From Polytrichum commune (Eukaryota; Streptophyta; Polytrichopsida; Polytrichales; Polytrichaceae), in assembly GCA_950295325.1 (NCBI GenBank), contig OX485803.1, forward strand, positions 61,953,554 through 62,017,553: a DNA stretch of 64,000 nt, given 5' to 3'. Each line of letters begins with the position of its first letter. Position 1 is the first letter of the stretch. A program made the translations under genes and the position numbers. Below are positions 1 to 11,483 of this stretch, in pieces. Below the pieces are notes generated by a model that saw only the letters and a program-made list of their open reading frames with translations, was not told the DNA's origin and searched no databases.

Positions 1-240
1 GATGAGGAGGAATGACATTATAATGTGAGTTGTATATGCCTCAATGCAATTGATGTCATTATCGTTCTCCTAGATGCTATGAATGACATTAATAGATAAG
101 GCCTAAAACCCATTAATTTAAAATTCTTTTTGATAATTTTTTTTTTGTCAAATAGAATCCTATATTTATAAATTTATTTTGTTGAATGACAGATCCACGG
201 AGAATGATCACGTGAAGACCAATTTGGTTCATAAAATCCA

Positions 241-3200
241 TCGTATTCAGAGCTTTGGGTCTTTGAAGCTACAAGACTTTAAATTTTTTTATCCCCTAAG
301 GATTATACTAAGTGCGAGAAAAAACGTCCATTGACTACATGATATCCTCTTACTACAGACATTTTTGCAGCTTTTATCTACAAGGTGAGTCTTTAACATC
401 TCAATATCTACATCAATTTCATATTCTTACATTAAGTTGTATTATTCTTTTGAACTAATTTTTTTCAATGTTGTTTTCAACGTAATGTTGTGGCAACATC
501 ATAAGAGGCATGTCGTGAGTACATGGACAACACTTCATTGGCCCAAAGATCTCTTAGGCTTGAATTGCAGGCTATAGCAAATACGGTTAAGAAAACAATG
601 AGTGCATATAAGTCAAAGGAGTTTGATAAATTCTTTGCAGTTGCGGATCCCGCAAATGACGTTGATTTTGTGAACGATGTAAATCTTTATATTATTCGTT
701 TGATTTTTGTACTATGTTTTGTTACATTGTGTACTTTATATTCAACATTGATTTCATTATTTCCAGATAAAATGTCATTGGAGTTTTAATTCTAAACTAG
801 AAATGACCTTGGAAAAATTGTAAAAAATTACAACAACTCCGATGGATGACAAATATAAAGTGAAATGGTTGAAGTCGTGGAATTCACCTCCGATGATATG
901 TGAGGCTTTGCATTTTTGCAACCTAATTTTATAGATAATGACTTTGATTTGTGGTTGGTGAACATATCATTGTAAGCTCAGATAATATTATGAATTATAA
1001 TTATAAATGCATTTATGCTTATGAAAACAACATAATTTTTATACATCGTTTATATTGATTCAGATAGTTATTTGACATAACACTTTATGTATGAATTCTA
1101 ATTTTTAGTTGGATGAGGGTGCTATTAGTGAGTTTCATGACATTCTACCACAATTGGGTGATGTAGTTTGGGACAACGTCCTCTAAATTGGAGATTATAT
1201 AAAAAAATGGTGTTGTTTTTTTTGGGACAAAGCGTATACTTGAATGTTACACGGTTCAACACCATTTGCAAAATTCACAATGTTGATGAAGAATCATGAA
1301 GGCGAATTGACAGTGAAACGTGTGATATATAAGTAATTTGCTACACTTGACTATTTTAAAGTAATAAAATTTATGTTCATTGGTGATATCGAATTAAATT
1401 TGTTTATTGAATTTGTGTAGGTACCTAACAAGGGAGTTTGAATCTTGGAAAACAATTTCATTGCAAGCATTGCCTTCATTTTTGAACTCATGGGCTGACA
1501 TGTCAAGCGACCAATGCATATTTTTAGACTTACAGTTGATATTGTGAACTGATGATTTATTGGTTCATTGTCCATGTTTATTGAATGTCTAACAAATTTC
1601 TATCCCGCCGAAGAAAAAAGTCTTAGGTTGTCAATGAGGCCATCACAACCAATGGAGAAAGAACCTCATGAAGAGCAACAATATATTGGGAGAGGAGGTA
1701 AATGTAAATGGAAAGCGCATGCTACACGAAATTCTTTTGTATTAGCGAAAATGATTGTACTGTCGCTACCACCGCCACCATCTACACTAATGCCACAAAA
1801 CAATAAACGCAATGTTGATTTGCACCTTGATGATATTGCATTAATTTTTAGTCCACCCTAATTTGTTATTGCTTCAACACTTTCAAATTCTATTTTTCAA
1901 TATCAACATGTGGTTGTTGAAGCTTTTGATAGATCTAATATATAGAAGGTTTCTACGTTGGTGAAGAACTAGTCAATCTCCAATATGTTAGAGAATGATG
2001 TAATCAACAACCCAATGTTGATGTCTGCGTTTAAATTTGTCAAAAATGTTAGTGAGCTTGAACAACATTATTTAATTTTTTATGTTTTTATAAATTTTTG
2101 TGTTTGAAAACAATTTTTTTTTGTTTATGAGATTCTAATGTATTTCATTTTGATTTATAAATTGGCTATGTTCGCAAGATTCGTATTTTGTCCGAAATTT
2201 GTAAATTTGGTGGATTTGATCTTATCATTGCGGATTTACCAGAGGGTCTACCTATTCTGAATGTGTCTTCTTCTTTATATTTAATTCCATCTTGAAATGC
2301 ATACAACTCAAAGGGCATAGAGGTTTTATTTGAATTTACAGATGATTTTCTCACAGATGATGTTCCATTGTTATTATTTCTTCCGGAGTTCAAAATTGTT
2401 AGGGATGATGTTAGGGCATGTGCTGCTTCATATGGATTTGCATTGGCAAAAGATTGGTGGACAATAAATGAATTGTCATTGTGTCTGCCAACAAATACAA
2501 AATTTACGGTACACTCCTATCTTAAATTTTTAAGTATTATTTTCAAATATATATGGATTATATTTGTTGTTTGATATCATAACAAATAACTATTTTCTAA
2601 TAATGAAGATACAACATTGTATATAAACTCGACGGTTTCGGCTCATGATATTCTTTCGATTGGTGCCCTGTCCATAATTTGTTTTCAATAAACTGGGTGG
2701 TCTATCTCCAATAAAAATGGGGGCCCTAGATATCTTCTTCAATCGTACTACGTCCAGTATTCAATTGATGCATGAAAATATCCCATAGAGAGGAGCACAT
2801 GAGAAAGACCTTGAGTCTTTGCAATTTCTTATTGAAGCATTAACTAAACCATGAGATGTTGTCCTTGCTACTTATGCAATTATAGGTTAGAAACAAATTC
2901 TTTTTGTTTTTTTGTAAGTTTTAGAATTTAAATCTTTTGTACATGACAAATATGTTATGATGTGCACAATTGTATTTATTGCAGGTGTATCTATTCATGC
3001 TTGCCGTCGTAGTGGTTAACACCTTGTTGCATTCGAAAAAGACTCGGCAATTTTCAACGCGATATTAGCCCCTTTGTGTGATTCATTGCCACCTCCTATT
3101 GTCCATGGCTTGCAATCAATTAACATGGCATGCGAAGATGATGATGAGCTTATTCGGAAAGTTCCAAGAAAATCTCGCTTAAGTACGTAAGTTTGTTGGT

Positions 3201-3490
3201 TTGAATGATTTTAAAATTTTGGTTTTCTTGTGGACTACTTAGTCTTTCACCAATTGTTTGTAACATTTTTGGATATTGTGTGTAGAAAAATGAAGGAAGC
3301 GATGTCGCCTCCTCATCAATTGATTATCCCTGTGTATGCCGAGTCTGAGGCGATACGGTTAGCAACTGTCATTACACCTCCAAGGCAAAGTAAATCTAAA
3401 CATTATGATCTTTGTATCTTAACATTCATGGATATAGAGGCAGAGGAATGTAATGTTCGTGTTTGTAATAATAAGGAGAATAATAAATAA
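241..3490 (+). pseudogene. Decayed intron-bearing gene with a beta-class DNA amino-methyltransferase-like C-terminal half
   Basis: Coding-like blocks separated by GT-AG introns can be followed in one direction. Candidate exons are about 241-384, 515-680, 1109-1332, 1421-1860, 2160-2508, 2609-2885, 2985-3186 and 3286-3490; introns 1333-1420, 2509-2608, 2886-2984 and 3187-3285 are about 90-100 nt. The 2160-2508 exon reads FDLIIADLPEG at 2215-2247, resembling methyltransferase motif IV (the D-P-P-Y/W catalytic loop) with the first proline changed. The 2609-2885/2985 junction reads LIEALTKP, stop, DVVLATYAIIG, then VSIHACRRSG, stop, HLVAFEKD. This matches the layout of motif I, where the family has P-G-D-x-V-L-D-x-x-A-G-x-G followed by an acidic strand. 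Motif IV before motif I is the beta-class order. In-frame stops at 2293, 2852 and 3017, plus others upstream, show that it is dead. The family match is from memory of motifs; a mobile-element origin is inference. No terminal repeats were found. Confidence 0.6.
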
Positions 3491-5498
3491 TAAAACAGAA
3501 TAGACTATAGATTCATGAAGAGGTCTTGCACATGACTTAGTATATATGTGCACATGTTTTTTTTTGTGGCAATTATCTAGTTTTTATAAAATAACCACTA
3601 ATAGTGGACATTGTTTTGTGTGACCATTGATTAAAATCCCTAAACCCTAATGATTTACACAACATTCTTGTTTTATAGCTTCCGTCATTGTTTCAAATGT
3701 TCATATGAATTGGAACAATTAATTGGCAAGTTAGTTTTCAGCATGTAACATGTGTTGATGTTTGAGCTACAAGTATGTGGTAATAGGATACCAAACCCAC
3801 GGCGATGGGTATGTTTCTTGAAATTTTCTCACCCTAATCCGTTCATTAGTTATTGTTCACTGCTCATCGCTCACTGCTCACCGCTCATATGATAGTGCTC
3901 CCTGCACCATCGTCCCAACTTACTTTTAGTTCATCCACATGCCAATATCAACATAAAGTTTGGTATATTTTGCATTTGTAATGAGCTATTGTCATGGATA
4001 ATTGAAGTTTTCTTAACTATTTGTGATGACTGAGGACGATTGGAATATAACGCGAACCCCCTCCTCTATCTATAATCCTAAAGTGAATTATTGACACTAC
4101 ATAAGCTTGTATCAACCCATGGCCTTGCATTTGGAGGGATAGTAATGCAGCCCGCCACTTCATGCCATCCCGGAGTGCTTCCCACTTGGCATGGAGGTTT
4201 TTATACGTTTAGAGAATATATAGGTGCAATAAGTCCTATAAGATTTTGCTTTGCCTTGGAGAAATAGGAATTTGCACCAAATTGTGCTTGTAACATGACA
4301 TGAAGAGTTGAGAAGGCATGCATGTTTCCTTGTCAATGGGTATTGTCCATTGTATGAACTATCTTTTAGCACTTTTAGCAACACCTCAATCATGGAGCTC
4401 AAGTTTAGCATGAAAGATCCTCATCATCAAGTAAATGAACTTTGACCCCATCTAGAATAGGCACGTGAGCTTTCAATTCAAAATTAATATCATCCCATTA
4501 TCAATATATGTACTTTCATTTTGTGCAAAAATATTTCTATTGCAATTTGGAGTCCTTATCCGCTAGTCATAAATATAAAACAAGCGTCTGTAATAAAAAT
4601 TTAAAGTGTATTTAGACTTGTGCATGAATCTTGGACATGAGACTATATGCATGCAGGTTTTATCGGCGGACCATACACTAGAGATGGTAGAAAATAGCTT
4701 GAGGTGTGGATTGCATCTCTTGTTATATACACTTATTTCTTACATGTACATGGGGTTATGTATGAAAGACACACATCTAGAGTGGCGTGTTGGAGCACAT
4801 TTGTTTTCAAACTATGTGAAGTTAGGGTTTCCATCATATTCTTCTAGTTTTACTCCCCTAAATTATAGTTTGTTGTGAAATGTGCATGTATCGTTGGTGC
4901 CCATGATGCTCTCAAGTTTATTAATTTTGCGGACAAGTTTTTTGTCTATATTTACTTAAAATAAAAATTCATAACTGCAAAATATCAACTTTGCAAGGGC
5001 TGAATCTTCTCAAGTTTTGTTGAGGCGAAGACGGTTTTATGACTAGATTCTAAGTATAGAGTTCGTTTCCACATAAAAGATAGCCTAAAGAAGAAAATGT
5101 TGGTGCTAGTTGGCTCAAATGCCCCCTAAATGTCAATGTGGTCCAATGTGAGCCCTTCCATGCCCTTGTCCATGCCAAAAAATGTGTACTTAAACTACAT
5201 GCTTCCAATTTTTAGCTAATCATCTCAAACTTGAGCCTATCTAATTCTTCAAGTGCATTTTTCAAATCACTTGAATGCCTTGATGTTATTGAAGAATTGA
5301 TTTCAAATACATATGATGGTGCTCACGAATGCAAATACATATTGAATAATCAGTCACAGATTTGACTTAATTTACTTTCCTTGACATAAGATAATGACCA
5401 AATTAAGCATCATTAAAAAAATTGCTTTTAAGACTTGGTGAGGCTCGTATAATTGGTGGATAAGATAGATGAGCATTAGATGGATACTTTTCTCTCAA
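3491..5498. other. Intergenic, no gene recognised
   Basis: AT-rich DNA without a convincing coding region. The only structure seen is a short imperfect minisatellite of a CTCACTGCTCA-type unit near 3850-3890. Confidence 0.5.
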
Positions 5499-5821
5499 CA
5501 CCCACTTCTCATAGGACATGAAACACACAATAAGTGCAAGATGATTAGCAAATTCAAGTTGTGCTCATGGTCATGTCCCTCGATATTTCTAGAGCTCATA
5601 TGAATATCTTATTCATAATTGAAGTGAAGATTCTTGTGCTCATTGAATGGTCATATAAGTCTCCCCCCCCCCTTTCCCCCCATCATGTTGATTATTGAAC
5701 CCATGATGTTAGTTAGCATATTTTGAGCACATAATCTAATCAATGATTATACACATGTGTTTTTTTGTTGCCAATTCTTAGATCCACACTTGATCACATA
5801 CCACTCAAATGTAGGTGTCTA
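5499..5821 (+). repeat. Dispersed repeat family A, copy 1
   Basis: About 320 bp related to sequences at 28405-28708 (same strand), 43462-43757 (reverse), 23813-24474 (interrupted) and 34857-35038 (partial). Shared landmarks are CACCCACTTCTC, GATGATTAGCAAA, GAGCTCATATGAATATCT, a GTGAAGATT...GCTC block and the 3' CACATACCACTC...AGGTGTC. A poly(C) run at about 5660-5680 lies inside this copy where the other copies have a short pyrimidine stretch. No terminal inverted repeat, poly(A) tail or coding capacity was seen, so the element class is unknown. Confidence 0.75.
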
Positions 5822-7129
5822 GATTATTGTTGTGATCAATTAAGGAAGTCTACCTTATAGGCCATACATTGGAGCCTTGGTCCTTTAAGGGTTTAGAATA
5901 CTATGAAAGTTCCAAATACCTTGGTCCAATGCACCCCTTGCAAATTGAAGCTTAAATAGCAACATTAGAGAGCCAAGAGCACTTGGAAATTCACCCAATG
6001 CAAAAAAAGAAACCAAATGTGCTTGATAATGGATGCTTGGTTTCAAAGAAACTAATTTGGTTTGCATACATGTGAGGACCAATGTTGGACTGGTATATGT
6101 GTAGGTGAGTGCATGGGTCTTCATAATCTACATCAAGAATGGTGTCAAAGAACTTATTTCCCATGGGTGTCAAAATTGTAATACTAGTCAAATATTGATA
6201 TTTGGTGGATATCTCAAGGTGTGAGAATGTTTTGAATGCCCATGTTATTATTTAAGTTTATATCATTCTGAATCATGTTGTTATTAGGGTGATTTCACCT
6301 AGGTAGAGAGGTTCTAGCATGGCATATAGACTTAAATGGTATCATCAACAAAGAATATTTTCAAATACCCATACCTTACAAGTATTAAAATATATGAAAT
6401 CCACGTTATAATGATATAAAAAGCAAGACTATACCAATGTAACATTGGTAGCAACTTCCTTACATGATAGTAATGCAACTCATGCCTTCTCCAAAGAGAA
6501 TGGAAAAATATGTTGATGATTTTTGATCATTGGCGTGACAGAGGAGCACGTCCAATTTCATGCTTTCAAAAAAGCATAGCTTGTCGCAAGTGTCGTAACT
6601 CAAGCCTCAAAGACACTATGGTCTACAACCTTTGAGTATAAACCTTATGTGTATCCGTTAAACTACATGATGAAGCCACTTTCTTAACTTAGATTCATTA
6701 TGATGAAGAGGTTCATTGCTTGAATGTTGTTTATTTTAATGAACAAAGTTGTAAGAAATGTGTCCATATATTTAGTAGACAAATCTTTGGAATTATAATG
6801 TGCATATGTGTAATACTGTAATGCCTATGGAAGCTTCTACATGGTTGTGAGCCCAATATGGTGCCCACATGTTTACTTAACATTAAAATTTATAAAAGAC
6901 CTTAGTGTTTGTGGTTACTTGGATTGTTAAAGGTGATAACAAGCGTGAGGCATTTAAGACTTAGGTGTTATTTTGATTAATTAGGATGATGTTAAGATTT
7001 GCAATTGGATTGAGTTTAGAAGGCGGAAACTTAGAAGAAGGGGATTAGCTGAATGTGAATGGAATAATGATCAAGCTCAAGGGGCTTAAGGTCAGTTGTG
7101 TTCGTTTTAGGCTTAGACTGTGATATATT
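5822..7129. other. Intergenic, no gene recognised
   Basis: Only short open stretches on either strand; none has a recognisable domain. No repeat structure was noticed. Confidence 0.45.
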
Positions 7130-8281
7130 GTTTACGGGGGGTCTCAATGTATGCGGATGAGCTGTGAATTCAAAGGTTGAGAAGGCGTGGAGGCCCGGAA
7201 TTTTTTGGGCTCGGGAAGGGGGCAGTGAGTAGCTCGAGAATGCGACAAGATTGTGGAAGTACCTCGGCCGAAAGTTGGCGGCATTGTAAAACTCTCAAGG
7301 GCTGAGATCGCACTTAGAATCACAAGGCAGGCAGGGTCGGAAGGAGCAGCTGAAGATGCTCCTCAAATCATCAAAGTCAATGTCGACTCTTCATTGCTGC
7401 CAGCTACCAGTACAGAGGAGCATTGTTGGTGATGAATGCAGATTCGGGACATGCTGAGAATTGTCAATTTGAGTTGAGGTCATTCTTGAGAATCTGCCCA
7501 CCTCTTGTGAGGATCTATGCGGTCGCTTGGCAGAGGACTCGCAACGCCGCGCCGAGCAGTCTGGAGGGCTGTAGTGTGATCTAAGGGTGCAGGTAGTTGC
7601 ATTTGATGTCTACTTCAGGAGCCTCTCCCTCAAATAAGGTGATACAGGAGCGAGGTCGGCAGAGATTGGTGAGAGGGTCGATACAAGAGCGAGGTCATGG
7701 AGAGCTGTGGCTTACTGATCGAAGGAAGGCGTTGAAGGAGGGGCGTTTGGCCACCGCAGCCGTAAGGGAGAAGGTTGGGTGTCGACCGCTATTCTGGCAT
7801 CTACCAAAGAAGGAGTCGCAATTGTTGGGAGTTCCCTGGAAGGACAGACTCGTCTCAACATTGTGAAACAGGGGAGGGTTTAGTGCTTGAGTGAGGTTTA
7901 GGAATTAATTAAGGGTGTTACTAGCGATCATACTAGTAGGCAGTAGGTAGGTAGTGATAGGATTAAAAGTTAGTATAAAACCCAACTTGTTATGCTTGGG
8001 TTGGGCATTGATTAGTTTAGGATTGAAAAACCTAAGGGTTTAAGTGTGAAGGCTAAAACCCAGTGGGAAATCACAGTGGTAGGATGAACACAAGGTGTGG
8101 AGTATTTTCTAAATACTGAGTACCTTGTGCTCTTGAATAAAGAGCGGTGTGTTTGAATTCCACATTATTGGAGTATTGGGAGCTGAGTCACTGGTCAAGG
8201 GGATTGGCGAGTACATGTGAGCCAGAGGCTCCCACCCGGGCTACGACGCATAAGGGTGGGGGTTTATGGCTGACAATGGTT
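7130..8281 (+). mobile_element. GC-richer block resembling the 3' end of a retroelement
   Basis: Base composition is clearly more GC-rich than the flanks. It holds an open stretch at 7597-7866 with a repeated QERG unit (IQERGRQRLVRGS then IQERGHGELW) and no recognised domain. Downstream come a hairpin (8089-8129), an AATAAA signal (8136-8141) and a purine-rich AAGGGTGGGGG near 8260. This combination resembles the U3/R/U5 region of an LTR retrotransposon, but no second LTR or tRNA primer-binding site was found in the window. A single-copy non-coding transcript is the alternative. Confidence 0.3.
8089..8141 (+). promoter_or_regulatory. Stem-loop followed by AATAAA polyadenylation signal
   Basis: CACAAGGT..(G)AGTATTT pairs with AAATACT...ACCTTGTG across a three-base loop (about 15 of 19 positions paired). 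AATAAA lies seven bases after the stem. The arrangement is that of a retroelement R region or other 3' processing site; function is inferred. Confidence 0.4.
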
Positions 8282-9601
8282 CATCCATAGTGAAGTAGAT
8301 GCAACAATAGCCTTCATTGGCCATGTATTGCAATGTGAATGATTACATCCTCAACGTGTTCTTTGATGATGCCTCCCCACGATAGAGTTGGGGAATCACA
8401 AATTTATGGACATTATATTTACATATAAACCCGCAAACTACACTGGTGAGGATGTTATGGCAACCTTGCTTTGCGCATTGGACGGTGATGTTGGCACCAC
8501 CCTTGCACCACCAATGTATAACGTATTTTGTATACCAACAGGGGTTAAACTATATTTTGCAATGTGATATTAAGTCTGCTTCTACTTTGTGATGACAACA
8601 TTGGGCTCTTATGAATCATCATAATCATCGTGGCAACAATAAAATTGAGAAAACACGTCATTCGATATATGGCGCTAGCAATGGCCATATTGGTGGATTT
8701 GACGCATGTAGACTTGCAAGCCACACCCAAGAATCAACTAACTATTTGTGCATCCATTCATTCATTAAATACTAAATGCTTTGATTGAGGTCACTTGATT
8801 AAGCTTGACAACCTCATGGTTGGTTGGCTGGCAAGAACGTTTCTTGTGCAACAATTACCTTCACCCTTTCATTCCAACCTTAAACACAAAGAATTAAAAA
8901 CTGTGCCATTGTGAGCTTCAAACTCTTGATTTCTTTTGCATAACATATGCATTGGCTTCTTATAGTGCAAAATCTTATCCACTTATCAAGTCGGTTAAAA
9001 AAAGTCAAGTATGTAATGAAAGCAAAATCGTACAAAAGCTTCAAGAGTTCAATTGATTTTGGATGATACTAATTAAAAAAAAGCGACTCAAAATGTGAAT
9101 GTGAATGTAATTTGAATATCGCATTCTATGAAGCAAGTATGAACTAAATTTGATGAAAATAAGAGTTGGTTATAGCACTTTGAAACTAGACACTTGAGTT
9201 CCAATGTATAATACTCATGAAAAGACATACATATATCAATTGTGAACATGTGGTTTTAGACGCATTTGTTACAACTTTGTTCATGGAAAAATAAAAAAAT
9301 CCAAGCAATAAACTTCATATTCAATGAATCTAAGTTGGGAAAGTGGCTTGAAGTTTAGCTTAAGGGGTACACACAAGCATTAAACTCAAAGGTTGTGGAC
9401 CATGGCGGCTTGGGCTGCTACACTTACAATAAGTTACGCCTTTTGAATAGCATGAACTAGACATCCTCCCCTAGCCATGCCAAGAAGATGACCCATTTGT
9501 CAACAACTAAGTTAAGACATGTGTGTCCTAAAGGTTAACCTAGTTATATTGGCTACCTTTTGGTAGGTGACCTATACATGGGAGAACATTTATTACGAAT
9601 A
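8282..9601. other. Intergenic, no gene recognised
   Basis: No coding region, tandem repeat or RNA gene could be supported here. Confidence 0.45.
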
Positions 9602-9916
9602 AGGTAGAAATACCATAACCCGTGAAAAATTAGGTGATTCGCATTGAAGATCTGGTATGACAATCATGAGATAATTTTCCAAGATAGACGAGAAGGATTC
9701 ATGAAGAATGCAAGTTGTTTCATATTTTTCTGCCCTATACAAAAAATCCTATAATTTTTCAAAGTGGAAAGTTGTCCAACCCCCTACTCATTCACTCGGT
9801 ACATGCATTGAAGTTGCCGCTGAGCTATGATCCGTTTTAGAAATGGCACTTCACTATTATGACGGCGGTCTAGTGCACGGCTAGAGGGTGGTTAACGAAT
9901 TATGGTATTTCTACCT
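9602..9916. mobile_element. TA-flanked MITE, mariner/Stowaway-like, 315 bp
   Basis: A perfect 17-bp terminal inverted repeat, AGGTAGAAATACCATAA at 9602-9618 and its reverse complement at 9900-9916, encloses non-coding DNA. TA dinucleotides sit immediately outside both ends (9600-9601 and 9917-9918), as expected of Tc1/mariner-type insertion. Internal sequence has no transposase. Its ends share the AGGTA start with the element at 60961-61323. Confidence 0.6.
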
Positions 9917-9918
9917 TA

Positions 9919-11480
9919 AGGGAGACAAGGTATGTAATGGCAATTTCATGGGCACATTTTATGATGGTTTTAATATAATTGGGAGGGAATTGTCGCATAT
10001 GAACGTACCTCTCATCCATCCAACATAAAAATTTCACCTTGTACATATGGTTCACCTTTCATAAGTTTGTCCAAACTAATTTGAGGTCTTAACAAATCTA
10101 CTTTTGGCATCAATTCAAATTAAAAAGGTAACCTTTGAACTGCATACTATGTGAGTGCTTTCATGTTGGATGAATGGGAGTTATGCTCATTTGCAATGAT
10201 CCCTTTGTCCTTGACATGAGATGGTGGTGGCTGAAGGGATCCAAGGTCAATAGTAGGCTTGTGGTTGGTGCCTTCTCCATAATGAAAAGGCTGCAAGATT
10301 TTTTGTTGAGAATATGAAGCGGTTCAGATGAAGAAAATGAACCTTTGATAATGAACATCTATATATTTGCACAAGAATGAATCGATTGCACTGAACTCCA
10401 ACTGTGTGTCAGTTGGATCCGTAGCCCAAATCACCCCTACCTGGAAATAACTTTGTTGCCATGGCATAAAAGTAACACCCGAAGTAAAAGCAAGGAATGC
10501 AAGATTTGAGTCAGAAAACCCAACTCTGGAGTTAATGGACACGGACAAAGTGTCTGAAATGAAGTTTCCATGAAGACTTGACAGAAGACTGAAGGAAATG
10601 ACATTCATACATCAGTCACATGGGCTCACTTCAAACTCAGATGCAGCATTGGCAATTGATCCTTCATATATTACATGACTGTTAGGCCCTCCTGAGACTG
10701 AAATTGCAATTTGGAACAGTGAAATCCTGATGGAACACACATCCAATTCCTTCTACATAACCTCTGCAATCAATGTAGGAGGGGTGCAGTCATATCTTCA
10801 AAATCAAACATTGGAACTGCGACCAACGCCCTTTGATTTGTGTTCCTGTTTACAAAGACTGCCGCTTTGTATCATATCATGGCAGAAAAAATATGGGAGA
10901 CTTGACTGGAGAATCCAATTCAGGTGAGACAGAATGCGACTTCTCTACAACCATGGTACAGAGGACCCTCTGACTTTGAAATGGAACATCATTCGTCCAA
11001 AGAGACATCTGAAGCCCATAGGTCATGATTCGGGGTAACTACACTAAATATGATATTTAGTGTCACTTACTATTTGGAATTACGTAACGCTATAACTGTT
11101 TACTGTTCTTCTTATTTTTTACCAACAAAGTTGAATTGGTTGTTTGGGCATTATAGAACATTAACATTTTTTACTTGGTAAAAATTTACATTAATCGTAA
11201 AAGATATAGCAATGTGTAACTCTGAATAGTAAGTGACAACTAAGCACATCTAAGCACAACTCTACAAACGGTTTCTGCTTCTGATAGATTGTCATGACCT
11301 CCGTCGTCATGGCCTCTGTCATCAAATTTTCCCTGGCAGTGCATGAACACGTGCAGAATTAGAGTCAATATCTATGTTTTGCAATCTTGGGATCACTTAT
11401 TCAACCAAATTGTAACAATAACTCTTGTCTACCGAGGAGAATGGGGCTAGTCAGAAAAAGTAACCAATGAAGACCCATCT
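9919..11480 (-). other. Probable 3' flank or untranslated region of the LRR gene
   Basis: More base-balanced than the intergenic DNA to the left but without leucine-rich-repeat coding or another domain on either strand. Its position after the last recognised LRR exon on the minus strand suggests 3' untranslated or downstream sequence; no transcript end can be assigned. Confidence 0.3.
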
Positions 11481-11483
11481 ACC

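Noticed and set aside
7597-7866. 89-codon plus-strand frame as a gag-like protein
   Set aside because: Only a short duplicated QERG motif; no zinc knuckle or other gag feature, and no flanking LTR pair.
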